Source: Alcanivorax sp. (lineage in GTDB: Bacteria; Pseudomonadota; Gammaproteobacteria; Pseudomonadales; Alcanivoracaceae). From it: a DNA stretch of 64,000 nucleotides. Both the position numbers and the translations under genes were made by a program. The stretch is taken from the NCBI RefSeq assembly GCF_019431375.1, contig NZ_CP080267.1, forward strand, positions 2,359,933 through 2,423,932, written 5' to 3'. Below are positions 26,353 to 34,383 of this stretch, one piece after another. The notes beneath the pieces are model-generated. The model made no database searches. It was not told the DNA's origin and saw only the letters and a program-made list of their open reading frames with translations. Every line of letters begins with the position of its first letter. The first letter of the stretch is position 1.

Positions 26353-26662
26353 GGGGTGTTGTTTTTGGCTGACGCGGACAGGAACACTATCGTCATGAGA
26401 AAGGGATTGCTACAGGGAAAGACAAGATGCGAGCCCGGAGGATACAAGCCGCAAGGCAAGCTACAAGCTACAAGCTACAACACGAATCAATGTCTTGGGA
26501 TAAGTCCAGGGCCGTGCCCGCGCACCACCTCACTTTCAGTTCGCGGGCACGGCGTTTCAGATAATGAAGGTCTCGCTCGTGTTGTAGCTTGAGGCTTGTA
26601 GCTTCCCCCTGGTTCGCGACTCGGGCGCTGCTGCTACAGCGGCTTCGTCGAGAGTCGCAGGA
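26353..26662. mobile_element. Gap holding a MITE-like palindromic element (26458-26604)
   Basis: About 147 bp lie between inverted termini built of AAGCTACAAG-type units: left 26458-26485, ending CTACAACACGA; right 26577-26604, beginning TCGTGTTGTAG. Inside is a perfect 12-bp inverted repeat GCCGTGCCCGCG / CGCGGGCACGGC (26511-26522 and 26542-26553). There is no coding capacity. A relative with the same layout lies at 59146-59297. Structure suggests a non-autonomous repeat mobilised in trans. Confidence 0.6.
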
Positions 26663-27691
26663 TTACGGCTGGAAGTGACTGGGCGGGTGGCCGGTCCATT
26701 TACGGAAAGCACGGGCGAAATTACTGGGATCGGCGTAGCCCAGTTTCGAGGCCACCTGCTGCACAGTGATATTGGCCTGCAGGTAGGCCATGGCCTTGGT
26801 CATGCGCACCTCTTCCAGCAGGGACCGGTAGCTCACGCCCAAAGCATTGAGATAACGGCGCAGGGTGCGCGAGGTAACGTGGAAATTGCTGGCCAGCTGT
26901 TCCAGGCTGGGCAGCATGCCCTCCGCCTGCATCAGCCGGGCGCGCACGCGGCTGGCCCAGTCCTGATCGGCTTCCAACCGTTGCAGCTCTTCCTCACATT
27001 TCTGCGCGGCCATCTGCCGGGACGCCGGGTCGGACAGGGTAAAGCGCTCGCTGAGCAGGGCCTTGGGTAGCCGCAGCGCCGCCACCTCGGCTTCGAATTC
27101 CACCGGCATGGCCAGCAGTTCCCGGTAGCGATCCGCATGGGCCGGCGCCGGGTAAGGCAGCTCCAGCACCGCCCCCTGGAAACGATCGCCCAGCAGATAG
27201 CGAATCCCGCCGACCACCGCAGCTACCACTACTTCCAGGTAGGTTTCACGAATATCGCCCAGGGGAACGCTTTCCACCAGGCAGAAACGCACACCGTCCT
27301 GAAACGGCTCGATACGGGGAACACACAGGCGGGTACGGGTACGGAAATAACGTTCCAGCAACCGCAAGGCATCGCCCAGATCGGCACTGCTGATGGCGGC
27401 ATAGCCGAGCAGGCCATGGGCTGTCAGTGTTAGTTGCTGCCCCAGGGCCAGCCCCAGAGCCGGATCACCGGTCATTTCACGGGCGCCCACCATGACACGG
27501 CGGAACTGCTCGAAGCGCAGAGCCGGCTGCGGGTTATAGACCTCGTCTTCCCTCAAACCCACCTGAGAGAGTAATCGACGGGTATCCACGCCAACCTCGG
27601 CAATCAGTTCCACCAGATTGCGCACGTAGTTGACGGGGACCGGGGAACGGCCGGTGCCAGGATCCAGTTGTATAAAGCGCTCGTGAGTCAT
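26663..27691 (-). CDS. AraC-family regulator, divergent from desaturase 1
   Basis: A 342-residue regulator. The N-terminal ligand/dimerisation domain is of the 'arabinose-binding' PF12625 type (YVRNLVELIAEVGVDTRRLLSQVGL...), and the C-terminal double helix-turn-helix is about 235-340 (LEQLASNFHVTSRTLRRYLNALG; VQQVASKLGYADPSNFARAFRKWTG). It starts at ATG 27691, 133 bp from the divergent desaturase. This regulator type controls lipid, ornithine or hydrocarbon genes and usually activates the neighbour. It is similar in layout to the regulators at 33230 and 47535. Confidence 0.88.
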   Translation of the reverse strand: MTHERFIQLDPGTGRSPVPVNYVRNLVELIAEVGVDTRRLLSQVGLREDEVYNPQPALRFEQFRRVMVGAREMTGDPALGLALGQQLTLTAHGLLGYAAISSADLGDALRLLERYFRTRTRLCVPRIEPFQDGVRFCLVESVPLGDIRETYLEVVVAAVVGGIRYLLGDRFQGAVLELPYPAPAHADRYRELLAMPVEFEAEVAALRLPKALLSERFTLSDPASRQMAAQKCEEELQRLEADQDWASRVRARLMQAEGMLPSLEQLASNFHVTSRTLRRYLNALGVSYRSLLEEVRMTKAMAYLQANITVQQVASKLGYADPSNFARAFRKWTGHPPSHFQP

Positions 27692-27717
27692 GCCCCTACT
27701 ATACGCCAATTTTTCAC

Positions 27718-27744
27718 CTGTCCGAAAATGACTTATTTCTGTCC
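27718..27744. promoter_or_regulatory. Candidate AraC direct repeat upstream of desaturase 1
   Basis: Two CTGTCC half-sites (27718-27723 and 27739-27744) are in the same orientation exactly 21 bp apart, i.e. two helical turns, as at araI1-araI2-type sites, in the divergent gap between AraC and desaturase. Confidence 0.4.
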
Positions 27745-27824
27745 AGCCCTGCACTTCGCCCAAGCACAACTGTTCACCAGAATGCCTGCATCCGAATTTC
27801 CCGGCCTGACAGCCAAGGACAACC

Positions 27825-28889
27825 ATGACCATGCAAGAACCTGCGTACAGCCGACACTTTGGCGCCGATGATGCCCGCGCCATCCGCGATGCGGTGAAAA
27901 AGGATCTGGGCCCGGCCACCTTCAAGGCCCGCCCGCTGCGCGCCCTGTGGTTTATACCCATGAGCGCCGTGATCATCGGCAGCATCGCTGCCATCCTGAT
28001 GCTGAGCCTGCCCTGGTGGGGCAACCTGCTGCTGGGCATCCTGGCCGGGCACACCCTCGCCTGCCAGGCCCTGCTGGCCCACGAAGTGCTGCACGGCGCG
28101 CTGGGCATGAGTCGTCGCATGCAGGATTTCCTCGGCTGGATCGGCTTTGGCCCGGCCCTGATCGCTCCGGAATTCTGGCGCCGCTGGCATAATGTGGCCC
28201 ACCACGCCCACACCAACCTGGGCGACAAGGACCCGGACTCCTTCGGCACCCTGTACCGCTACGAGAAACACCCCAAGACCGCCAACTTTACCAAGCTGGC
28301 CCCCGGCGGACGCACCTGGTACAGCTTCCTGTTCCTGTTCTATTCCTTCATGTTCCACGGTCAGCTGGTGCTGCGCATGCAGACCCGCAAGCGTGAGGAA
28401 TTCAAGGGATTCAACCGCAAGAAAGCGATCCGCCAATCCTACCTGTGCATGGCGGCATGGATAACGCTGGCCATCGTGTCCGGCCCACTGGCGATCTTCA
28501 CCGTGCTGATCCCCATGGCGATCATCAACTTCATCGGCCAGAGCTACATTCTCACCAACCACATGCTGCGCCCGCAGATGGACAACAACCATCCGGTGGA
28601 CAATTCCATGAGCGTGCGCGCCTGGCGCTGGATCGATCCGCTGCACTTCCACTTCAGCCACCATGTGGAGCACCACCTGTTTCCCAAGATGGGCTCCGAT
28701 CAGGCACCGAAAGTGCGCGCCTGGCTGCAGCGGGAAATGCCCGAACGTTACGTTTGCCCCAGCCATGTGAAAGCGGTGGCCATGCTCTACAAGACCCCGC
28801 GCGTCTATCAGGATGCCCATACCCTGGTCGACCCCCTTAACCGGGAGCGGACCGTGGATGTGATGGAGCTGCAGGGGCAGTTGAACTAA
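27825..28889 (+). CDS. Membrane fatty-acid desaturase 1
   Basis: A 354-residue integral membrane di-iron enzyme. Three histidine boxes are visible: HEVLH (about 86-90), HNVAHHAH (about 125-132) and HFSHHVEHH (about 280-288), with two pairs of membrane helices between. The pattern is of the acyl-lipid/acyl-CoA desaturase and hydroxylase superfamily; substrate and position cannot be read. It has GGACAACC before ATG 27825 (or the second ATG at 27831). It is divergently paired with an AraC regulator. Confidence 0.85.
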   Translation: MTMQEPAYSRHFGADDARAIRDAVKKDLGPATFKARPLRALWFIPMSAVIIGSIAAILMLSLPWWGNLLLGILAGHTLACQALLAHEVLHGALGMSRRMQDFLGWIGFGPALIAPEFWRRWHNVAHHAHTNLGDKDPDSFGTLYRYEKHPKTANFTKLAPGGRTWYSFLFLFYSFMFHGQLVLRMQTRKREEFKGFNRKKAIRQSYLCMAAWITLAIVSGPLAIFTVLIPMAIINFIGQSYILTNHMLRPQMDNNHPVDNSMSVRAWRWIDPLHFHFSHHVEHHLFPKMGSDQAPKVRAWLQREMPERYVCPSHVKAVAMLYKTPRVYQDAHTLVDPLNRERTVDVMELQGQLN

Positions 28890-28917
28890 GCGGGCTGCCG
28901 CAGCATCTACAGAGCCG

Positions 28918-28949
28918 CTGTAGGCGTCCCTCAAGAGGAACGCCTACAG
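28918..28949. repeat. Palindrome after desaturase 1
   Basis: CTGTAGGCGT-C-CCTC-AA-GAGG-A-ACGCCTACAG forms a long hairpin 29 bp after the stop codon. It has no T run. It is related to the GTAGGCG repeats elsewhere and may stabilise or end the transcript. Confidence 0.6.
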
Positions 28950-28993
28950 GCGCTTCGCTTTAGACGTGTGATTCGTGTTTTTTGACGCGGGTG

Positions 28994-29020
28994 ATCGCGC
29001 CGCCAGCGACGCTCCTACGG
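28994..29020. repeat. Single REP unit
   Basis: ATCGCGCCGCCAGCGACGCT followed by CCTACGG, the same unit as at 4988 and 13020. It lies just after the stop of the ABM-domain gene on the other strand. Confidence 0.7.
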
Positions 29021-29031
29021 CGGGCGGAGAT

Positions 29032-29322
29032 TCACGGACCGTCATAGGCCCGCAGGATTTTCACCACTTCCACTTTGTAGTGTTTGTACCAGCCTTCCTT
29101 GCCCAACTGCTGGGCAACCCGGTGTTCCGCCTGCTGTTTCCAGTCTTTGATGGCGTCTTCATCCGGCCAGTAGGAGATGGCAATTTCCTGCTCCCCTTCC
29201 GTGACGCTGATGAATTCCGTGCAGCCGAAATCGGTCATGGCCAGATCCCGTAGCTGCCCAGCCATCTGCCGGTACCGGCTGTCCTGATCGGCCATGATAG
29301 CGGTGAAAATCACGGCGTACAT
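29032..29322 (-). CDS. Antibiotic biosynthesis monooxygenase (ABM)-domain protein
   Basis: A 96-residue ferredoxin-like fold protein: MYAVIFTAIMADQDSRYRQMAGQLRDLAM, GCTEFISVTEGEQEIAISYWPDEDAIKDW and the HRVAQQLGKEGWYKHYKVEVVKI tail match small ABM-type proteins. Family members are cofactor-free oxygenases or haem-degrading enzymes, but many have no known activity. ATG 29322 is preceded by GGGAG; the longer frame has no ribosome site. A GTAGG-type palindrome (29339-29370) lies just upstream. Confidence 0.75.
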   Translation of the reverse strand: MYAVIFTAIMADQDSRYRQMAGQLRDLAMTDFGCTEFISVTEGEQEIAISYWPDEDAIKDWKQQAEHRVAQQLGKEGWYKHYKVEVVKILRAYDGP

Positions 29323-29338
29323 TGACTCTCCCTGTTTT

Positions 29339-29370
29339 GTAGGAGCTATGCTCGCATGGCGAACACCTAC
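29339..29370. repeat. GTAGG-type palindromic repeat
   Basis: GTAGGAGCTATGCTCGCATG followed by GCGAACACCTAC; shares the ATGCTCGCATG core with 21576-21605. Confidence 0.55.
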
Positions 29371-29443
29371 TCTTTCGCTATACCAGCACGGCATTCCCTT
29401 GGGGCGCGCCGAACGCGATACGTTACTGCGCTGCGTTCCGTTC

Positions 29444-29974
29444 CTACAGTTCCTTTAATACCTTATCGAAAACAGCCAGATCCGCATCGCTGAACAGCAC
29501 GAAGCGTATCAGGCTCACCCTCTTCAGGGCTGGTGCGGTATCACGGATCGTCTGCAGCGCCACCTGCGCCGCCTCCGCCAGCGGATAACCGAATACCCCG
29601 GTGGAAATGGCCGGAAAGCCGAGGCGGGCGATGCCGTGCTGGTCCGCCAGCTGCAACGCCTGCCGATAACAGGACGCCAGCAACTGGTCCGACGGTTCAT
29701 CCCGGCCATACACCGGGCCGAGACAATGAATCACGTGGCTATTGGGCAGGTTGTGGCCACTGGAGATCACCGCGTCACCCGGGCGAATAGGGCCCAGCGG
29801 GATGCATTCCTTCTCCAGCCCCGGACCGGCGGCGCGGTGAATGGCGCCAGCCACACCACCGCCGATGCGCAACTCGGCATTGGCCGCATTGACGATGGCA
29901 TCCAGATCCGGCTGGTTGGCAATGTCGCCCTGTACCGTTTCCACGGTAACGGCACCGAATTGGCGTTGTGTCAT
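29444..29974 (-). CDS. Macrodomain protein, O-acetyl-ADP-ribose deacetylase-like (YmdB type)
   Basis: A 176-residue single macrodomain. Family marks are DLDAIVNAANAELRIGGGVAGAIHRAAGPGL, containing the conserved Asn pair and GGGV loop that hold ADP-ribose, and FPAISTGVFGYPLAEAAQVAL. It removes acetyl from O-acetyl-ADP-ribose or ADP-ribose from Asp/Glu. It lies alone between repeats, on the same strand as the ABM gene but 121 bp away. GAGGTTG precedes the ATG. Confidence 0.9.
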   Translation of the reverse strand: MTQRQFGAVTVETVQGDIANQPDLDAIVNAANAELRIGGGVAGAIHRAAGPGLEKECIPLGPIRPGDAVISSGHNLPNSHVIHCLGPVYGRDEPSDQLLASCYRQALQLADQHGIARLGFPAISTGVFGYPLAEAAQVALQTIRDTAPALKRVSLIRFVLFSDADLAVFDKVLKEL

Positions 29975-29998
29975 GACAACCTCCCTTTGTGCTTTTCT

Positions 29999-30132
29999 GT
30001 AGGAGCGTCGCTGGCGGCGCGATAGCCCAAAACCTGGAAAGACCGATTTTTCTCTGCGTGCTCTGTGGCCTCTGTGGTGAAAAGGCTTTTGATTCTGGGT
30101 TGGTTATCGCGCCGCCTGCGACGCTCCTACGG
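29999..30132. repeat. Composite REP doublet with internal CTCTGTG unit
   Basis: A left REP copy (29999-30023) and an inverted right copy (30106-30132) flank about 80 bp. That middle part contains CTCTGTGGCCTCTGTGGTGA and AAAGGCTTTTGAT, nearly the same as 12985-13018. The whole looks like one unit, of which the 12.9-kb copy has lost its left end. Confidence 0.7.
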
Positions 30133-30138
30133 AAAACC

Positions 30139-30828
30139 TTACAGACTTTGAATCTCTTCCTCGCTCAGGGCCCGAAACTCTCCGGGCGCCAGTGCCGCAT
30201 CCAGCGCAATCTCGCCGATCCGCTCCCGGTGCAGGGCCACCACCTTGTTGCCCCGTGCTGCCAGCATCCGTTTTACCTGATGGTAACGCCCTTCACGGAT
30301 GGTCAGCAGCAACTGGTCGGCATGCACCCGTTCTGCCCGGGCTGGCAAGGTGGGCGAGTCTTCACCGCGCAGCAGGATGCCATCGCGCAGGGCCTGCAGA
30401 TCCTGGTCACTGACCGGGTCGGCGCAGGTTACCCGGTAGCGTTTGTCGCAATGGTGATTCGGGGAGGTGAGCCGGTGGGACCACTGGCCATCCGAGGTCA
30501 ACAGCACCAGGCCAGTGGTGTCCCGATCCAGGCGGCCCGCCGGGTGCAGGTCCTGGCGCAGTTCCGCAGGCAGCAGGTCCAGTACGGTGCGATGCTCAGG
30601 GTCGTCCGTGGAGCACACCACCCCCGCCGGTTTATGCAGCATCAGGTAACGGTGGCCCGGCAATTGCAGCGGCTGGTCATGCAGCCAGACGCCCTGCCCG
30701 TCCCGCAGTTGCAGGTTGGCTTTCGGGCGCGCCTCGCCGTCCACGGTGACCGCCCCGCGGCTGATCAGCTGTTTGGCCTCCTTGCGGGTGAGGCCGGCAC
30801 TGTGGGCAAGAAAATAGTCCAGACGCAT
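30139..30828 (-). CDS. rsuA: rRNA pseudouridine synthase of the RsuA family
   Basis: A 229-residue protein. The N-terminal S4 RNA-binding domain (MRLDYFLAHSAGLTRKEAKQLISRGAVTVDG) is followed by the catalytic domain with GRLDRDTTGLVLLTSDG, whose Asp attacks the uracil ring, and VKRMLAARGNKVVALHRERIG. Size and S4 domain fit RsuA (16S pseudouridine 516). ATG 30828 is chosen from the S4 start; the frame upstream runs into the rep promoter region. It is divergent from rep. Confidence 0.88.
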   Translation of the reverse strand: MRLDYFLAHSAGLTRKEAKQLISRGAVTVDGEARPKANLQLRDGQGVWLHDQPLQLPGHRYLMLHKPAGVVCSTDDPEHRTVLDLLPAELRQDLHPAGRLDRDTTGLVLLTSDGQWSHRLTSPNHHCDKRYRVTCADPVSDQDLQALRDGILLRGEDSPTLPARAERVHADQLLLTIREGRYHQVKRMLAARGNKVVALHRERIGEIALDAALAPGEFRALSEEEIQSL

Positions 30829-30945
30829 GGGCAAAACCGTTACCGGGAAAACCGCCATGATAACCGACATAAGGTGTCTGGAGTGCAGCGCCATCGCTGG
30901 TATCATAGCGGCCCGATTTCACACCCCCAGATTTTCCGGAGCCCT

Positions 30946-32967
30946 ATGAGCAAGCTCAACCCCCGCCAGCAGGAAGCCGTGCATTATGCCGATGGCCCAC
31001 TGCTGGTACTGGCCGGGGCAGGTTCCGGGAAGACCAGCGTGATCACCCGTAAGATCGCCTGGCTGATCCAGGAAAGGGGCATGTCCGCCCGCCATATCGC
31101 TGCGGTGACCTTCACCAACAAGGCCGCCCGGGAAATGAAGGAGCGGGTGCAATCGCTGGTGAGCCGGGACCTGACCCGCGGGCTGATCGTCTCCACCTTC
31201 CACAATCTGGGTCTGCGCATTCTCAAGTCGGAGCTGAAAGCCTGCGGCCTGCGTAACGGCTTTTCCATTCTCGACGGCGCCGACAGCAAGGAGATCCTCA
31301 AGGAGATCCTGCGTCAGGGCGAATCGGAACGGGACCTGGACGCCGTGGATGTGATCCACAAGCGTATTTCCGACTGGAAAAACGCCCTGGTGCTGCCTGA
31401 GGAAGCGGTAAGTACCGCCGACACCGATGAGGACCTGCGTGCCGCCATGGCCTACGGTGGCTACGACCGCATGCTGCGGGTCTGCAACGCGGTAGATTTC
31501 GATGACCTGATCCTGATGCCGGCGCGCATGTTCCGCGAACAGCCGCGCATCCTGGAAAAGTGGCGCAACCGCATCCAGTACCTGCTGGTGGATGAATACC
31601 AGGACACCAACGGTGCCCAGTACGAAATGGTGAAGATGCTCACCCTGCCGGCGGGCAAGTTCACCGTAGTGGGCGATGACGACCAGTCCATTTACGCCTG
31701 GCGCGGCGCCCGCCCGGAAAACCTGGCGCAACTGCAACAGGACTGGCCCACCCTGAAAGTGGTCAAGCTGGAGCAGAATTACCGCTCCACCGGGCGCATC
31801 CTGAAAGCCGCCAACACGGTCATCGCCAACAACCCCCACGAGTTCGAGAAGAGCCTGTGGTCCGACTATGGTTACGGCGAGCCGATTCGCTTTTCCGCCC
31901 TGCGCGATGAAGAAGCAGAAACCGAATGGATCGCCAGCGATATCTTTCACCGCCGCCTTCAACAGGGTCTCAAGTGGAAAGACTTTGCCGTGCTGTATCG
32001 CGGCAATTTCCAGTCACGGATTCTGGAAATGAAACTGCAGAGCCTGTCGATTCCCTACAAGGTGTCCGGGGGCAAAAGTTTCTTCTCGCGCAGCGAGATC
32101 AAGGATTTGATGTGCTACCTGCGCTTGCTGGTGAACCCGGACGATGACAACGCCTTTCTGCGCATCATCAACACCCCGCGTCGGGAGATCGGCCCCGCCA
32201 CCCTGGAAAAACTCGCCACCTGGGCGCTGAAACGGGAACAGGGGCTCTACCATGTGTGTGACGACATTGCCCTCAGCGAAGTCATGAACCCCAAGGCCGC
32301 TGAGAAGCTGCAGAAGTTCAAGGCATGGCTGGATGACAAGCGCCAGTTCTGTTTTGGCCATAACAGCCTGCAGGCAGTGACCGAGCTGATCTCTGACATG
32401 GATTACGAAGGCTGGCTGATGCAGAACGCCTCCAGCCCGCGCATCGGTGAGAAAAATATCGAGAATATCTGGCAATTGGTGCGCAGCATCGAGCGCATGC
32501 TGGAAAAACAGGAAGACGAAGAAGACGGCGCCAGCGATCTGGAGGCAGTGATCAAGAAACTGGTACTGCTGGATATGCTCGAACAGCAACAGGAAGAAGA
32601 CGATTCCGACCGGGTACAACTGATGACCCTGCACGCCTCCAAGGGGCTGGAGTTCCCCCACGTCTACATGATGGGCGTGGAAGAGGAGTTTCTCCCCCAC
32701 CGCACCAGCATCGAGGAAGACAACATCGTCGAGGAACGTCGACTCATGTACGTGGGCATCACCCGTGCCCGGGAAACCCTGGCCATGACCCAGGCACTGA
32801 CCCGCAAACAGTACGGCGAAAAGATCGACACCACCGCCAGCCGCTTCGTGGACGAAATGCCCCAGGAGGATATCGACTATCTGGGCATCGGTATTCAGAA
32901 GGATGAAGCCAAGGAAGATGCGGTGGCAGAAGCCAGCATCGCCAATCTCAGGGCACTGCTGGATTAA
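30946..32967 (+). CDS. rep: ATP-dependent DNA helicase Rep
   Basis: A 673-residue superfamily 1A 3'-5' helicase. Motifs in order: Q motif LNPRQQEAV, Walker A AGAGSGKTSVI, Ia FTNKAAREMKERV, II (LVDEYQDTN), III (GDDDQSIYAWRGA), IV (LEQNYRSTGRI), V (LMTLHASKGLEF), VI (YVGITRARETL). Start MSKLNPRQQ at 30946, with CCGGAG 6 nt upstream, matches the length of E. coli Rep. It removes proteins ahead of forks and restarts replication. A long open frame upstream is an artefact. Confidence 0.95.
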   Translation: MSKLNPRQQEAVHYADGPLLVLAGAGSGKTSVITRKIAWLIQERGMSARHIAAVTFTNKAAREMKERVQSLVSRDLTRGLIVSTFHNLGLRILKSELKACGLRNGFSILDGADSKEILKEILRQGESERDLDAVDVIHKRISDWKNALVLPEEAVSTADTDEDLRAAMAYGGYDRMLRVCNAVDFDDLILMPARMFREQPRILEKWRNRIQYLLVDEYQDTNGAQYEMVKMLTLPAGKFTVVGDDDQSIYAWRGARPENLAQLQQDWPTLKVVKLEQNYRSTGRILKAANTVIANNPHEFEKSLWSDYGYGEPIRFSALRDEEAETEWIASDIFHRRLQQGLKWKDFAVLYRGNFQSRILEMKLQSLSIPYKVSGGKSFFSRSEIKDLMCYLRLLVNPDDDNAFLRIINTPRREIGPATLEKLATWALKREQGLYHVCDDIALSEVMNPKAAEKLQKFKAWLDDKRQFCFGHNSLQAVTELISDMDYEGWLMQNASSPRIGEKNIENIWQLVRSIERMLEKQEDEEDGASDLEAVIKKLVLLDMLEQQQEEDDSDRVQLMTLHASKGLEFPHVYMMGVEEEFLPHRTSIEEDNIVEERRLMYVGITRARETLAMTQALTRKQYGEKIDTTASRFVDEMPQEDIDYLGIGIQKDEAKEDAVAEASIANLRALLD

Positions 32968-33229
32968 TAGCTCGCCAACTGACCACCGCTCGTTTGCATC
33001 GAAAATCCGTTTGGCATGCCGCAAAACAATGAATAAAACGGATAGCAATGAAGGTCATCCTGCCCCGGCTCGCTCTGCCAAATGGCAATATTTGTTATCC
33101 CAGCGGTAACAATAGTCCTGTCAGCAGCAGCAGGCTCTTGGGATAATTATCACTTTGCCCTTGATTTTCCAGTGTTGCTTAGCGCCCTGGGGGCACAGAA
33201 TCGACCAGCGACAGCAGGACACCCGCCCG

Positions 33230-34264
33230 ATGACCACAAGCAGTCCCGAATTTTATGTCAGTGGTATCGCTATCGCACAAATGTTCTATGGCGCACAACG
33301 ACTTGGATTGCCTGCCCAACAGGCAATGGTTCGGGCCGGAATTGATATCCAGAAGGCCCTCCAGCCCACCTGCCAGGTTCCTAACGAGCAGCACGAAAAC
33401 TTTCTTCGTGAACTGCTTCTTGCCAGTAATGATGAGCTCCTTGGCCTGCATATTGGCGAACAGACCATGCCCGCCATCTACGGCATCATTACCTCATTGG
33501 CCATCAACACCTCCTCATTGCAGCAAGCCATCCAGATTACCCATCAGTATCAAGCGCTGATTGGTGGCAACTCGGGCGGCCTGCGTATTGAAGAAGACGC
33601 CAACGGCAGCATGTTGCTAAAACCCTTCATGGTGACCGAGCACCCCATTCTGCGCCGCCACCTCACCTTGACACTGCTTACCCTGGTGCTGGGCATGGGA
33701 CGCATGGTCACCGGCAAACCGCAACTGGCCCCTCAGCAACTCTGGCTGGACTTCGAGCCGGCCAGCGATAACGAAAAGAAGCATATCGAAGCGCTCCTGC
33801 TCTGCCCGGTAAAATTCGGGCAACAGCAAACCATGTTCAAGCTGGATGCGGAAACCCTTGCCCTTCCCGTCAATCTGTTTGGCGATAGCGGCCTGGCAGA
33901 ACTGGAAGCCACCGCGAAACGCCAACTACTTGAACAGCAACAGCAGCAAGGGCTTGCCGGAAAAATCAAATGGCTGATTCGCGACCAGATGATCAATGGT
34001 ATGCCACGGCGCAAGACGGTAGCCGACCGGCTCAACATGTCCGCCCGTACCCTCGATCGACGCCTGGCCGATGAGGGGCTGGCCTGGCAGGACCTTCTCG
34101 ACGAGACCCGCCTGCAACTGGCCCATGACTATCTCACTCTGACCGAATTGACCGTCGCTGAAATCAGCCAACGCCTCGGCTTTTCCGACCCACGCTCCTT
34201 CCAGCGCCGCTTCCGTCAACTGTGCGGCAGAAGCCCAGCTGAAATCCGGCAGCAGCTAACCTGA
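33230..34264 (+). CDS. AraC-family regulator beside the secreted-protein operon
   Basis: A 344-residue AraC protein with a PF12625-like N-terminal domain (AQMFYGAQRLGLPAQQAMVRAGIDIQ...) and a C-terminal double HTH (TVADRLNMSARTLDRRLADEGLAWQDLLDETRLQLA; VAEISQRLGFSDPRSFQRRFRQLCG). It starts at ATG 33230. It lies in tandem, 119 bp before the first of four secreted-protein genes, and probably activates them. The sequence AACAATAGTCC occurs upstream of this gene (33108) and again upstream of the operon (34330). Confidence 0.87.
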   Translation: MTTSSPEFYVSGIAIAQMFYGAQRLGLPAQQAMVRAGIDIQKALQPTCQVPNEQHENFLRELLLASNDELLGLHIGEQTMPAIYGIITSLAINTSSLQQAIQITHQYQALIGGNSGGLRIEEDANGSMLLKPFMVTEHPILRRHLTLTLLTLVLGMGRMVTGKPQLAPQQLWLDFEPASDNEKKHIEALLLCPVKFGQQQTMFKLDAETLALPVNLFGDSGLAELEATAKRQLLEQQQQQGLAGKIKWLIRDQMINGMPRRKTVADRLNMSARTLDRRLADEGLAWQDLLDETRLQLAHDYLTLTELTVAEISQRLGFSDPRSFQRRFRQLCGRSPAEIRQQLT

Positions 34265-34383
34265 CCCCTGTCTACATTTGTCACTGCCGTGACAGGGTTT
34301 GCCCCTGCCTAAGCGATAGCCAGTAACGCAACAATAGTCCCTCGTTGCAGACATGTGCGCATGTCTTCCAACCGGGGACTCCC

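Noticed and set aside
29989..30945. Very long N-terminal extension of the Rep helicase frame
   Set aside because: Family length and motif Q place the start at 30946; the extension crosses the RsuA gene on the other strand and a REP doublet.
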